DNA of 64,000 nucleotides from Nocardioides szechwanensis (lineage in GTDB: Bacteria; Actinomycetota; Actinomycetes; Propionibacteriales; Nocardioidaceae), in NCBI RefSeq assembly GCF_900103935.1, contig NZ_FNIC01000010.1:40011-104010 (forward strand). The letters are read 5' to 3'. The position numbers were made by a program, and so were the translations under genes. The notes below the pieces were generated by a model that had not been told where the DNA came from, searched no databases, and worked only from the letters and a program-made list of their open reading frames with translations. Below, piece after piece: positions 19,067-26,693 of the stretch; the first letter of the stretch is position 1, and the number at the start of each line of letters is the position of its first letter.

Positions 19067-20154
19067 GTCCCAAGCGCCGCGTCTACCTGCACGTCGGCGC
19101 ACCCAAGACCGGCACGACGTACCTCCAGGACCGGCTCACCCTCAACACGCGCTCGCTGGCCGAGCACGACGTGCACTTCCCGTCGCGCTCGCCGATGGTG
19201 AGCCCGGGGCTGTTCCACTTCCGGGCCGCGCTCGACCTGCTCGACCAGGACTGGGGCGGGCCGGTCGGCCACGCCAAGGGCAGCTGGGAGTCGCTGATGC
19301 GGCGCACCCGGCGCAAGAGCGGCACCGTCGTGATCAGCCACGAGATCCTGGCGCCCGCGACCGCCGACGCGATCGTGCGGGCCAAGCGCGACCTGGCCGA
19401 CAGCGAGGTGCACATCGTCTACAGCGCGCGCGACCTCGCGCGGCAGATCCCGGCGGCGTGGCAGGAGAGCGTCAAGCAGGGGCGCAAGTGGAGCTACCGC
19501 CGCTTCCTGGGCCGCGTCGAGCACGGCCGGCCGTGGTTCTACCGCGCGTTCGACCTGCCGACGGTGCTCGGCGCCTGGGGCGCCGGGCTCGACCCCGCGC
19601 ACGTCCACGTCGTCACCGTGCCGCCGAAGGGCGCCCCCGGCGACCTGCTGTGGCAGCGCTTCTGCACGGTCCTGGGCATCGACCCGGCGTGGGCGCCGCG
19701 CGACAGCGACCGGCTCAACCAGTCGCTCGGCGTCGCGGAGACGCAGGTGATCCGCAAGCTCAACCGGCGGATGGACCGAAGCACCCGCCGCGAGGCGACG
19801 TACGACGAGCTGATCCGCGAGATGCTCGCCCAGAACGAGCTGGTCGGCCGCGTGTCCCAGCCCGTGCGGATGCCGCCGCGGCTCCAGCCGTGGGCCGAGG
19901 CCGAGACCGCGCGCTGGGTGGACTGGGTCGAGCAGAGCGGCGTCGACGTCGTCGGCGACGTCACCGACCTCCGCCCGCTGCCGCCGGCCGAGGGGGAGAG
20001 CTATGTCGACCCCGACAAGGTCTCGACCAAGCAGCAGCTGCGGGTGGCGATGGACGCGCTGTCCGCGATGACCCGCGAGGCCGCGCGGCGCCCCGACCCC
20101 GACCAGCAGCTGCTGAACAAGGTGCGCACCCACGCGAAGCGGATGCGCGAGTAG
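19063..20154 (+). CDS. Sulfotransferase-family protein
   Basis: Predicted transferase of sulfate from PAPS to an unknown acceptor, 363 residues. The 5'-phosphosulfate-binding loop is at the N-terminus: YLHVGAPKTGTTYLQ. A 3'-phosphate-binding type motif follows (VHIVYSARDLARQIPAAWQE near residue 120). The C-terminal part has WAEAETARWVDWVEQSGVDV then VGDVTDL, a motif shared with the next two genes. The GTG at 19063 overlaps the stop of HMG-CoA lyase (GTGA); this places it in the leucine operon transcriptionally, though no functional link is evident. A sulfated lipid or polysaccharide is a reasonable but unproven product. Confidence 0.82.
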   Translation: MSPKRRVYLHVGAPKTGTTYLQDRLTLNTRSLAEHDVHFPSRSPMVSPGLFHFRAALDLLDQDWGGPVGHAKGSWESLMRRTRRKSGTVVISHEILAPATADAIVRAKRDLADSEVHIVYSARDLARQIPAAWQESVKQGRKWSYRRFLGRVEHGRPWFYRAFDLPTVLGAWGAGLDPAHVHVVTVPPKGAPGDLLWQRFCTVLGIDPAWAPRDSDRLNQSLGVAETQVIRKLNRRMDRSTRREATYDELIREMLAQNELVGRVSQPVRMPPRLQPWAEAETARWVDWVEQSGVDVVGDVTDLRPLPPAEGESYVDPDKVSTKQQLRVAMDALSAMTREAARRPDPDQQLLNKVRTHAKRMRE

Positions 20155-20167
20155 TGGTCGACCGGTG

Positions 20168-21277
20168 ATGACCGTCGACGGCGAGCGGCGCGCGTGGGGC
20201 TGGGTCGCCCACCTGCGCGAGGGCGGCACCACGCCGTGGCACGAGTGGACCGGCGCGGGCGTCCAGGGCGGCGCCCACCTGCCCGGCGCCCAGCAGCTGG
20301 AGCTGCTGCGCCGGCTGCACCTGGCCGGACGGGCGACTCCCGAGCTGGTCGAGCGGGTCCTGGGCGCCAGCGCCCCCGGCCGCGGCACCGCCGACCTCGA
20401 GCTGGTCGGCGCCGCCGAGGAGTCGCGGTTCGGACCGCGACCGGTCGACCCCGCCGACCTGCCCGAGGACGAGCTCACCCGGGTCGCGACCACCCTGATC
20501 GCCGAGGACCTGGTCGCGGCCGGCACCCCCGAGCCCCGGCCGGCCCGCTACGTGCGCCCCTGGCGCACCCGCTACCGCCTGGTCGGCGACCCGTGGCTGG
20601 CCGACCCCGTGCGTGAGGCGCTCATCGGCCGCGGCCGGCCCCCGGGTGGGCGCGGGTCCGTCGTACTCGTCCTGGGCCGCGACCTGTCCACCATGCTCGC
20701 CGACGCCTGGACGTCGCGCGCGTTCGACGACGGCTGCCCGCCGTGGCGGGAGTGGCTCGACCCGTTCACCGCCGGCACCCGGGTGCCGCCGCGCGTCGAC
20801 CTCGAGCGGGCCGCCGCCACCTGGGCCCGCCGGGTCGGGCCCGGCCAGGTCCGGGTCGTCCTCGACCCCGCCGCGCTGCCCCGTCTCGTGGGGGTACGAC
20901 GGTCGCTGCCGGCCCCGCCCCTGCTCGCGGGCGACGCCGTCGACCTGGCGCGCCGCGTGGCCGGCGTCCTCGGCCTGCTGGTGCTGCCCGACCGCCGCGC
21001 CGAGCTGCTGCGCGGCACCCTGCTGCCGCGGCTCGTCGGCGTTCCCGGTGCCCCGCTCGCGGTGCCCGACGAGCACTCCGCCTGGGTCACCGACCGGGCC
21101 GCCCGCATGCGCGACCGGCTGCTGCGCGCTGGCTACCCTGTCCATGGCGACCCGGATGCCCTGCTGCCCCGCCCTGTCGCGCCGGCAGCGGCATCCACCG
21201 GGCCGTCCGACGCCGGGGTGCTCGCCCTGGCGGTCCGGTTGCTGCTCGGCTCTAGCCGTGGGGAGGAGGCGCGATGA
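20168..21277 (+). CDS. Degenerate sulfotransferase-like protein of unknown function
   Basis: A 369-residue protein between two sulfotransferase genes. I do not recognise its N-terminal 140 residues (start AWGWVAHLREGGTTPWHEW). The second half lines up with its neighbours: VVLVLGRDLSTMLADAW resembles their V-x-V-x-x-RDL-x5-AW segment, a QVRVVLDP strand resembles HVHVVTVP, and DRLLRAGYPVHGDPDALLP resembles RDRGYDVVGDLDDLLGG. The N-terminal PAPS loop (PKTGTT) is absent, so sulfotransferase activity is unlikely. It may be a paralogue that lost catalysis and serves as a partner. It starts at ATG 20168 (GTG 20165 possible) and its end overlaps the next start by ATGA. Confidence 0.65.
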   Translation: MTVDGERRAWGWVAHLREGGTTPWHEWTGAGVQGGAHLPGAQQLELLRRLHLAGRATPELVERVLGASAPGRGTADLELVGAAEESRFGPRPVDPADLPEDELTRVATTLIAEDLVAAGTPEPRPARYVRPWRTRYRLVGDPWLADPVREALIGRGRPPGGRGSVVLVLGRDLSTMLADAWTSRAFDDGCPPWREWLDPFTAGTRVPPRVDLERAAATWARRVGPGQVRVVLDPAALPRLVGVRRSLPAPPLLAGDAVDLARRVAGVLGLLVLPDRRAELLRGTLLPRLVGVPGAPLAVPDEHSAWVTDRAARMRDRLLRAGYPVHGDPDALLPRPVAPAAASTGPSDAGVLALAVRLLLGSSRGEEAR

Positions 21278-22515
21278 CCCTGCCAATGACCGGGGCCCCG
21301 ACCAGGCGGGTCCTGCTGCACGTCGGCACCCCCAAGACCGGCACGTCGTACCTCCAGGACGTGCTGTTCCGCAACCGGCGCACCCTTCACGCGGCCGGCA
21401 TCCTCTACCCCGCCGACCGCTTCGACGCCCACTTCCTTGCGGCGCTCGACCTGATGCGGCTGCCCTGGGGCGGCCTCGAGACCGAGGCGATCGGCGCGTG
21501 GGACCGGCTCGCCGAGCAGGTCCGCGCCCACCGCGGCACGTCGGTGATCAGCCACGAGATCCTCGCGGCCGCGTCGCGCTCGCAGGTGGGGCGCGCGCTG
21601 GAGTCGCTGGGCCACGGCGACGGCACCGAGGTCCACGTGGTGTTGTCGGTGCGCGACCTGGTCCGCCAGATCCCGGCGGAGTGGCAGGAGAACGTCAAGC
21701 ACCGCAGCTCGATCAGCTACGCGAAGTTCCTGCGGCAGGTCCAGAACCCCGCGCGGGAGAGCCGGATCTCGAGCTGGTTCTGGAGCGTGCAGGAGATCCC
21801 CGACATCCTCAACCGCTGGGGCCACGACCTGCCGCCCGAGCGGATCCACCTGGTGACGGTGCCGCCGCCGGGTGGCGCGCGCGAGCTGCTCTGGAAGCGC
21901 TTCAGCCAGGCCTTCGGGCTCGACGGCCTCGACCTCGACCTCGAGGCCGAGCGGGTCAACCCGTCGCTCGGCGTGCCCGAGACCGCGCTCATCCGCCGGA
22001 TCAACCGGGCCGCCAACCGGCAGCTGCCGCCGGCCGACTACCGCCCGTTGGTGCGTGAGCTCCTCGCCCACCAGACGCTCTCGCAGCGCACCGGCTCCCC
22101 GCGCCTGCGGCTCCCGCCCGACGTACACCCCTGGGTCCGTGACCTCGAGGACGCCTGGGTGACCGAGATCCGCGACCGCGGCTACGACGTCGTGGGCGAC
22201 CTCGACGACCTGCTCGGCGGCCCGCCGCCCGAGGCCGACTGGGCCGACCCCGACCGGCCGTCCGAGGCCCAGGTGGCCGGCGCCGCGGTCGACGCGATCA
22301 AGGCGCTGCTGCTCGAGAACGGCCGGCTCCAGCAGGAGGCGGCGCGCGTCAGCGGCGAGCTCGCGCAGGCCCACCGGGACCTGGAGCGCTCCTACCTGCG
22401 CCCGACCTACCGGCTGCGCGCCAAGCTCGTACGCCGTCTCCAGGCCTCGCGCGTCGGCCGCGGCGCGCTCAAGGCCTATCGAGCAGCGCGGGGCAGGAAC
22501 TCGCGGTCGGCGTAG
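21274..22515 (+). CDS. Sulfotransferase-family protein with C-terminal coiled-coil tail
   Basis: Paralogue of the gene at 19063, 413 residues. The PAPS-binding loop is LLHVGTPKTGTSYLQ. The segment VHVVLSVRDLVRQIPAEWQENVKHRS follows the same RDL..QIP..WQE pattern as its neighbour; RDRGYDVVGDLDDLLGG closes the fold. About 80 extra residues at the end look like a helical tail (LLLENGRLQQEAARVSGEL, then RAKLVRRLQASRVGRG), probably for oligomerisation or contact with anionic surfaces. It overlaps the middle gene by ATGA and its 3' end overlaps the convergent EcsC gene by 40 bases. Confidence 0.82.
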   Translation: MTLPMTGAPTRRVLLHVGTPKTGTSYLQDVLFRNRRTLHAAGILYPADRFDAHFLAALDLMRLPWGGLETEAIGAWDRLAEQVRAHRGTSVISHEILAAASRSQVGRALESLGHGDGTEVHVVLSVRDLVRQIPAEWQENVKHRSSISYAKFLRQVQNPARESRISSWFWSVQEIPDILNRWGHDLPPERIHLVTVPPPGGARELLWKRFSQAFGLDGLDLDLEAERVNPSLGVPETALIRRINRAANRQLPPADYRPLVRELLAHQTLSQRTGSPRLRLPPDVHPWVRDLEDAWVTEIRDRGYDVVGDLDDLLGGPPPEADWADPDRPSEAQVAGAAVDAIKALLLENGRLQQEAARVSGELAQAHRDLERSYLRPTYRLRAKLVRRLQASRVGRGALKAYRAARGRNSRSA

Positions 22516-23156
22516 CGGCCGATCTTCCAGGTGAGGTAGCCGTCGGCGCCCATGCCGACCAGCCCGCCGACGACGGGCACCCGTCGGCCGACGGTGATCG
22601 CCAGCCGCTTGCCGGCGACCTTGGTGATCAGGTCGGAGGCGACCTCGGTGGAGATGATCGCGTCGAGGCTGGCGTCGTGGAGCGGTGCCGTGGCCAGCGC
22701 CATCGGCGGCGCGGGGAGCTTGCGCTTCTTGACCATCTTCGCGACGGAGTCCTCGCCGAGGACGGTCACCAGGATCGCGTTGCGCACCCGGGGGTCGTCG
22801 AGGTCGTAGCCGCGCAGGTGCACGATGCCGGCGATCATCCGGGTCTGGATGAGCGCGAGGCCGGTGATGTTGGTGGGGATGGTGACCGCGGCGGTCACCA
22901 GGCCGCCGATGTTGGTCACGAAGCCCTGGGCGCCGGCGTAGCGCACGTGGTTCTCGATCACCTCGTGGACGGCCTTGTCGACGTTGCCGTGCTGCTCGGC
23001 CAGCTGCTTGTCGGCCGCGCTGGCGGCGGGAGGCAGCGGCCCGACGCCCTTGATGGCGCGGTGGAGCGCCTCGCGCACGAACGACGCGGTCAGGCCCGGC
23101 GCGATCCCTGCGAGCCGAGGCGCGAGCTGCTTACCGACGCTTCCCGTGACACCCAT
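22476..23156 (-). CDS. EcsC-family protein
   Basis: A 226-residue protein of the EcsC family, named after the third gene of the Bacillus ecs ABC operon; biochemical function is unknown. It is recognised from the central hydrophobic Ala/Gly/Thr-rich stretch (GGLVTAAVTIPTNITGLALIQ), followed by RMIAGIVHLRGYDLDDPRVR and, at the end, GRRVPVVGGLVGMGADGYLTW. The Gly-rich hydrophobic parts suggest membrane association without a clear signal peptide. There is no ABC transporter next to it. Its 3' end overlaps the sulfotransferase gene on the other strand. Confidence 0.82.
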   Translation of the reverse strand: MGVTGSVGKQLAPRLAGIAPGLTASFVREALHRAIKGVGPLPPAASAADKQLAEQHGNVDKAVHEVIENHVRYAGAQGFVTNIGGLVTAAVTIPTNITGLALIQTRMIAGIVHLRGYDLDDPRVRNAILVTVLGEDSVAKMVKKRKLPAPPMALATAPLHDASLDAIISTEVASDLITKVAGKRLAITVGRRVPVVGGLVGMGADGYLTWKIGRYADREFLPRAAR

Positions 23157-23194
23157 GGGTCGATCTTAGGAGGGCGCCACCAACGGCTACGGTC

Positions 23195-23890
23195 GTGACC
23201 GTGCCGATCGAGCCGCCACCGACCCGCTGGGTGTTCGGCGACCCCGCCCGGTTCGACCCCACCGATGACCTGGTCGGGATCGGCGCGGACTTCGAGCCGG
23301 GCACCCTGCTGGCCGCCTACCGCCACGGCGTCTTCCCGATGCCGGGCGACGGGGCCGGCGACCCGCCGTACTGGTTCTGCCCGGTCGAGCGCGGGGTGCT
23401 GCCCCTCGACCGGCTGGTCGTCTCGCGGTCGCTGCGGCGCGCCATGCGCGGCTTCGAGATCCGCGTCGACACCGCCGTGGCCGAGGTGATCGACGCGTGC
23501 GCCGACCCCACGCGACCGTCCGGCTGGATCAACCGCGAGATCCGCGACGCCTACCTCCGGCTCCACGAGCTGGGCTGGGTGCACTCCGTGGAGGCCTGGC
23601 GCGACGGGCAGCTGGAGGGTGGCCTGTACGGCGTCTCGCTGGGCGGCCTGTTCGCCGGGGAGTCGATGTTCCACCGCGCCCGCGACGCCTCCAAGGTGGC
23701 CCTCGTCGGGCTGGTCGACCTGCTGAGTGACGACCGCGCGGGGGAGCGGCTGGTCGACACGCAGTGGGTCACGCCGCACCTGAGCACCCTCGGCGTCACC
23801 ACGATCTCGCGCAGCGACTACCTGCGCCGGCTGCCCAACCTGCTGGGGGTCCCCGAGGCTCCCGGCCTCGCGCGGGGCCCGTCGACGTGA
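23195..23890 (+). CDS. aat: Leucyl/phenylalanyl-tRNA-protein transferase
   Basis: Adds Leu or Phe from aminoacyl-tRNA to N-terminal Lys or Arg of proteins, making them N-degron substrates of the ClpS/ClpAP pathway. It has 231 residues. Family motifs: DDLVGIGADFEPGTLLAAYRHGVFPM at the N-terminus, WINREIRDAYLRLHELGWVHSVEAW in the middle, and GGLYGVSLGGLFAGESMFH, the GNAT-like core. The start is the GTG at 23195; a purine run AGGAGGG is about 20 bases upstream, too far for an ideal ribosome site, so GTG 23201 or a leaderless start is possible. It stands alone between the divergent EcsC gene and the lipoprotein genes. Confidence 0.92.
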   Translation: MTVPIEPPPTRWVFGDPARFDPTDDLVGIGADFEPGTLLAAYRHGVFPMPGDGAGDPPYWFCPVERGVLPLDRLVVSRSLRRAMRGFEIRVDTAVAEVIDACADPTRPSGWINREIRDAYLRLHELGWVHSVEAWRDGQLEGGLYGVSLGGLFAGESMFHRARDASKVALVGLVDLLSDDRAGERLVDTQWVTPHLSTLGVTTISRSDYLRRLPNLLGVPEAPGLARGPST

Positions 23891-23925
23891 ATGAATGGGG
23901 GTCCCCTCACTCCAGGAGACCTCCC

Positions 23926-24372
23926 ATGAAGCTCGCCCTGCTCACCGCCTCGCTCGTGCTGCTCGGCGGGACCATGACCGCCTGTGGTGACGACGGAGAG
24001 GTCTCCGACGACACGGTCTCGACCTCGGAGTTCTGCGACGCCATCACCAAGGTCCAGGAGGCCTACGCCGAGGTCAACCCGGAGGAGCCGACCGAGGACC
24101 AGGTCCGCGGGGTCAAGGACGCCGTCGAGGAGCTCGCCGACCAGGGCCTGCCCGAGGACGTCTCGGACGAGGCGCGCGACGGCCTCGAGCTGATCGCCGC
24201 CGAGATCGCCGACGTGCCCGACGACGCGTCGGCCGAGGACCTGGAGAAGGCCGGTGAGGGCTTCTCCGAGGAGGACGACGCCAAGTCCGAGGCCTTCGAC
24301 CAGTACGTCGAGGACACCTGCGCCGACTCCGGGTCCACGCCCGAGGCGCCCAGCACCGACTCGACCGAGTAG
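23926..24372 (+). CDS. Small acidic lipoprotein, tandem copy 1
   Basis: A 148-residue predicted lipoprotein. The signal is MKLALLTASLVLLGGTMTAC with the lipobox Cys at 20. The mature part is very acidic, almost without aromatic residues, with Cys in SEFCDAITKV and near the end (VEDTCADSG) that could form a disulfide. The family is unknown. A similar gene follows 98 bases downstream. CCAGGAGACCTCCC precedes the ATG. The mature helix-forming pattern (EDVSDEARDGLELIAAEIADVPDDASAEDLEKAGEGF) is shared with copy 2 as two blocks: SDEAR-x-G-x-ELI and A-x-DLEKAGE. Function is unknown; it may be a surface or periplasm-like ligand binder. Confidence 0.75.
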   Translation: MKLALLTASLVLLGGTMTACGDDGEVSDDTVSTSEFCDAITKVQEAYAEVNPEEPTEDQVRGVKDAVEELADQGLPEDVSDEARDGLELIAAEIADVPDDASAEDLEKAGEGFSEEDDAKSEAFDQYVEDTCADSGSTPEAPSTDSTE

Positions 24373-24470
24373 TCCGCGAGACGCCGGACATCGACGCGCG
24401 TCGAGAGGCGTGCACGGGTCACGGCTGGGTAGATACTGCGTCCATCCACCTTCACTGAGGAGACCACCGA

Positions 24471-24881
24471 ATGAAGCTGCCCCTGCTCGCTGCCAGCCTG
24501 GTCCTCGTCGCCGGCACCGCGACCGCCTGCGGAGGCGCTCCGACGGACGCCTCCACCAAGGACTTCTGCGCCGCCATCACCAAGATCGGCGAGACCTCGG
24601 TCGGCGCTGACGGTGAGTCCCCGACGGAAGACCAGATCAAGGCCGTCAAGGAGGCCTTCGCCGACTTCGAGGAGGTCGGCACCCCTGAGGACATCTCCGA
24701 CGAGGCCCGCGAGGGCTTCGAGCTCATCATCGAGTCGATCGCCGACATCGACGACGACGCGACCGCCGAGGAGCTGGACAAGGCGGGCGAAGACTTCAGC
24801 GGTGACGACGAGAAGAAGGTCGACGCCTTCAGCGAGTACGTCGGTGAGACCTGCACCGACCTCGGCTCCGCGCCCGAGTAG
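24471..24881 (+). CDS. Small acidic lipoprotein, tandem copy 2
   Basis: A 136-residue paralogue of the preceding gene. Its signal and lipobox are MKLPLLAASLVLVAGTATAC. The conserved pattern continues with KDFCAAITKI, ISDEAREGFELI, EELDKAGEDF and a late Cys in GETCTDLGS, the same order as in copy 1. ACTGAGGAGACCACCGA precedes the ATG. A TAGATACT element lies about 40 bases upstream and could be a -10 box, so it may have its own promoter. It is followed by a hairpin at 24901-24924. Confidence 0.75.
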   Translation: MKLPLLAASLVLVAGTATACGGAPTDASTKDFCAAITKIGETSVGADGESPTEDQIKAVKEAFADFEEVGTPEDISDEAREGFELIIESIADIDDDATAEELDKAGEDFSGDDEKKVDAFSEYVGETCTDLGSAPE

Positions 24882-24900
24882 TCCAGCGGTAGCGGAGGCC

Positions 24901-24924
24901 GCCGGCGCCGCAGGTGGCGCCGGC
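24901..24924. terminator. Hairpin between convergent lipoprotein and rhodanese genes
   Basis: Arms GCCGGCGCC and GGCGCCGGC (9 perfect base pairs) enclose a 6-base loop. The hairpin lies 19 bases after the lipoprotein stop and 14 bases from the stop of the opposing rhodanese gene. No clear T-run is present, which is common in GC-rich genomes. It probably ends both transcripts. Confidence 0.55.
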
Positions 24925-24938
24925 GAGCCCTCTGCGAG

Positions 24939-25274
24939 TCAGACGACCTGTGGTGTCTGCCCGGTCTCGCTGACCATCGGCCGCCCGGCGGCCGCCCAGT
25001 CGAGCATCCCGCCGTCGAGGTTGACCACGTCGAAGCCCTGCTGGGCGAGGTAGCCCACGGCCTGCCCGGACCGGCCGCCCACCTTGCAGACGACCAGCGT
25101 CTGGTCGCGGGGCAGGTCGGCGAGCCGCTGCGGCAGGTCCATCAGCGGCACGTGGACCGCGCCCGCGATGTGGCCGTGGGCCCACTCGACCGGCTCGCGC
25201 ACGTCGAGCACGGCCAGCCCTTCGGGCAGGGGGTCGGGGACGCCGTCGATGGAGACGGTGGGGATGCCGGTCAC
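24939..25274 (-). CDS. Rhodanese-like sulfurtransferase domain protein
   Basis: Single-domain rhodanese of 111 residues, cytoplasmic. The active-site loop is VVCKVGGRSGQAVGYL, with Cys as the persulfide carrier and Arg at the usual place. Structural motifs LAVLDVREPVEWAHGHIAGAVHVPL and GFDVVNLDGGMLDWAAAG are complete. It overlaps the end of the upstream DNA glycosylase gene by 4 bases (ATGA at 25271-25274), so it is co-translated with it. The link to DNA repair may be fortuitous. Confidence 0.9.
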   Translation of the reverse strand: MTGIPTVSIDGVPDPLPEGLAVLDVREPVEWAHGHIAGAVHVPLMDLPQRLADLPRDQTLVVCKVGGRSGQAVGYLAQQGFDVVNLDGGMLDWAAAGRPMVSETGQTPQVV

Positions 25275-26137
25275 TTCAACAACCTACTCATGCGGCGGTC
25301 GGCCAGCGGCTTGCCGCCGGTCTGGCAGGTCGGGCAGTACTGAAGGCTGGAGTCGGCGAACGACACCTCGCGCACGATGTCGCCGCACACCGGGCAGGCC
25401 TTGCCGGTCTGGCCGTGGACGGCCAGGTTGGACTTCTTCTCGCTCTTGAGCTCGCTGGCCGCCAGGCCGCGGGAGCGGTCGACGGCGTCGCCCAGCACCC
25501 CGCGGATCGCCGCGTAGAGCGTCTCGAGCTCCGCGTCGTCGAGGCTGTTGGCCGGCTTGAACGGCGACATCTTCGCCGCGTGGAGCAGCTCGTCGGAGTA
25601 GGCGTTGCCGATGCCCGCGATGGTGCCCTGGTGGCGGAGCACGCCCTTGAGCTGCTTGCGCCCCTCGCTCTCGAGGATGGCGCGCAGCACGTCGATGGTG
25701 AACTCGTCGGCGAGCGGGTCCGGCCCGAGCCGGGCGATGCCGGGTACGTCGGGGGGCGAGCGCACGACGTACATGGCCAGCGACTTCTTGGTGCCGGCCT
25801 CGGTGACGTCGAGCCCGGTGTCGTCGTCGAGCACGACCCGGACCGCGAGTGGCGACTTGTTGCTGGGCTTGGGCGGCAGCGCCGGGACCTCGTCGCGCCA
25901 GCGGATCCAGCCCGCGCGGGCGAGGTGGAACACCAGGTGCAGACCCGAGGCCTCGATGTCGAGGAACTTGCCGTGTCGCGTGACGTCGTCGACCAGCGTG
26001 CCCTCGAGCGCGCTGAGCGGCGGGTCGTAGGTCTTGAGGGCGCTGAACGCCGCGACGTGGATCCTGGTGATGGCGCGCCCGTCGAGCCGACCCCTGAGGT
26101 CCAGGGCCAACGCTTCCACCTCGGGCAGCTCGGGCAC
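25271..26137 (-). CDS. Fpg/Nei-family DNA glycosylase/AP lyase
   Basis: Removes oxidised bases and nicks the abasic site, 288 residues. The catalytic N-terminus MPELPEVEALALDLRGRL is intact: after Met removal, Pro is the nucleophile and Glu the acid. A helix-two-turn-helix region is seen near residues 160-185 (GVLRHQGTIAGIGNAYSDELL). A four-Cys zinc finger at the end reads CPVCGDIVREVSFADSSLQYCPTC. The lysine-rich QLKGVLRHQ and KSEKKSN segments are typical of the actinobacterial Fpg-like branch, so it may differ from MutM in lesion choice. It is divergent from the small gene at 26307. Confidence 0.9.
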   Translation of the reverse strand: MPELPEVEALALDLRGRLDGRAITRIHVAAFSALKTYDPPLSALEGTLVDDVTRHGKFLDIEASGLHLVFHLARAGWIRWRDEVPALPPKPSNKSPLAVRVVLDDDTGLDVTEAGTKKSLAMYVVRSPPDVPGIARLGPDPLADEFTIDVLRAILESEGRKQLKGVLRHQGTIAGIGNAYSDELLHAAKMSPFKPANSLDDAELETLYAAIRGVLGDAVDRSRGLAASELKSEKKSNLAVHGQTGKACPVCGDIVREVSFADSSLQYCPTCQTGGKPLADRRMSRLLK

Positions 26138-26180
26138 CCGGTGATTCTAGGACCCGAGCGGGCGAGGTTCCGGACCCTTT

Positions 26181-26218
26181 CCCGTCGTTCCGGCGAGTTG
26201 CAATCCCCCGGAACGACG
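26181..26218. repeat. Twelve-base inverted repeat between divergent glycosylase and small-protein genes
   Basis: CCGTCGTTCCGG and CCGGAACGACGG flank 14 bases. It lies between two divergent starts (26137 and 26307), so it is not a terminator; it could be an operator or a palindromic repeat. The rest of the 169-base gap shows nothing I can interpret. Confidence 0.5.
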
Positions 26219-26306
26219 GCGATCTCACCATCTGCTGAGATTCGCCGCGCCGCCGACGTTGTCGCGAACCGATGACAGACCCACCAGCCGCAGAGCATGA
26301 TGGGGC

Positions 26307-26555
26307 ATGCCCGCCGCCCGCCCGCTCCCCGAGACGGGGTCGATCTTCCTCGACGCCCGGGGTCGTGACCGCGCGCTGCGGGTCTCCTGGCACCAGGACG
26401 CCGGCATGGTCGTGCTGTCCCTGTGGCGCGACAACATCTGCACCGGCTCCTTCCGGCTGGCCGTCGACGAGGTGCCCCAGCTGATCGGCACCCTGCGCGA
26501 CGCCCTCGACCAGGCCTACTCCGAGACCCGGCCGCTCTACGCCAACGGCGCCTGA
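26307..26555 (+). CDS. Small conserved actinobacterial protein
   Basis: An 82-residue protein without a signal peptide or membrane segment. It reads as a compact mixed fold: SIFLDARGRDRALRVSWH, then VVLSLWRDNICTGSFRLAVDEVPQLIGTLRDALDQAY. The arrangement resembles a family of short actinobacterial proteins of unknown function. ATG 26307 follows GATGGGGC. It is followed by a large imperfect inverted repeat and then by an ATPase gene on the same strand. Confidence 0.65.
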   Translation: MPAARPLPETGSIFLDARGRDRALRVSWHQDAGMVVLSLWRDNICTGSFRLAVDEVPQLIGTLRDALDQAYSETRPLYANGA

Positions 26556-26556
26556 A

Positions 26557-26655
26557 CCCCCTGTACGACGCCGAGTCGGCGCTCGTGCACTGCATTCACG
26601 CCGACTCGGCGCATTCCGGGCGTGCACAGGCGCCGACTCGCGGTGGATACAGGGG
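26557..26655. repeat. Large imperfect palindromic element of about 99 bases
   Basis: The left arm begins CCCCCTGTA, continues with GAGTCGGCGC (from about 26573) and ends in GTGCAC (26585-26590). The right arm, read backwards, gives CCCCTGTA (from TACAGGGG at 26648-26655), GAGTCGGCGC and GTGCAC (26622-26627). The loop holds a further CGCCGACTCGGCG (26599-26611), itself a near palindrome. This could be a REP-like or small mobile palindromic element, or a strong terminator after the small gene at 26307. Confidence 0.55.
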
Positions 26656-26693
26656 TCTACGGTTTTCGCTAGACGGGTCGATACGGTCCTGTC

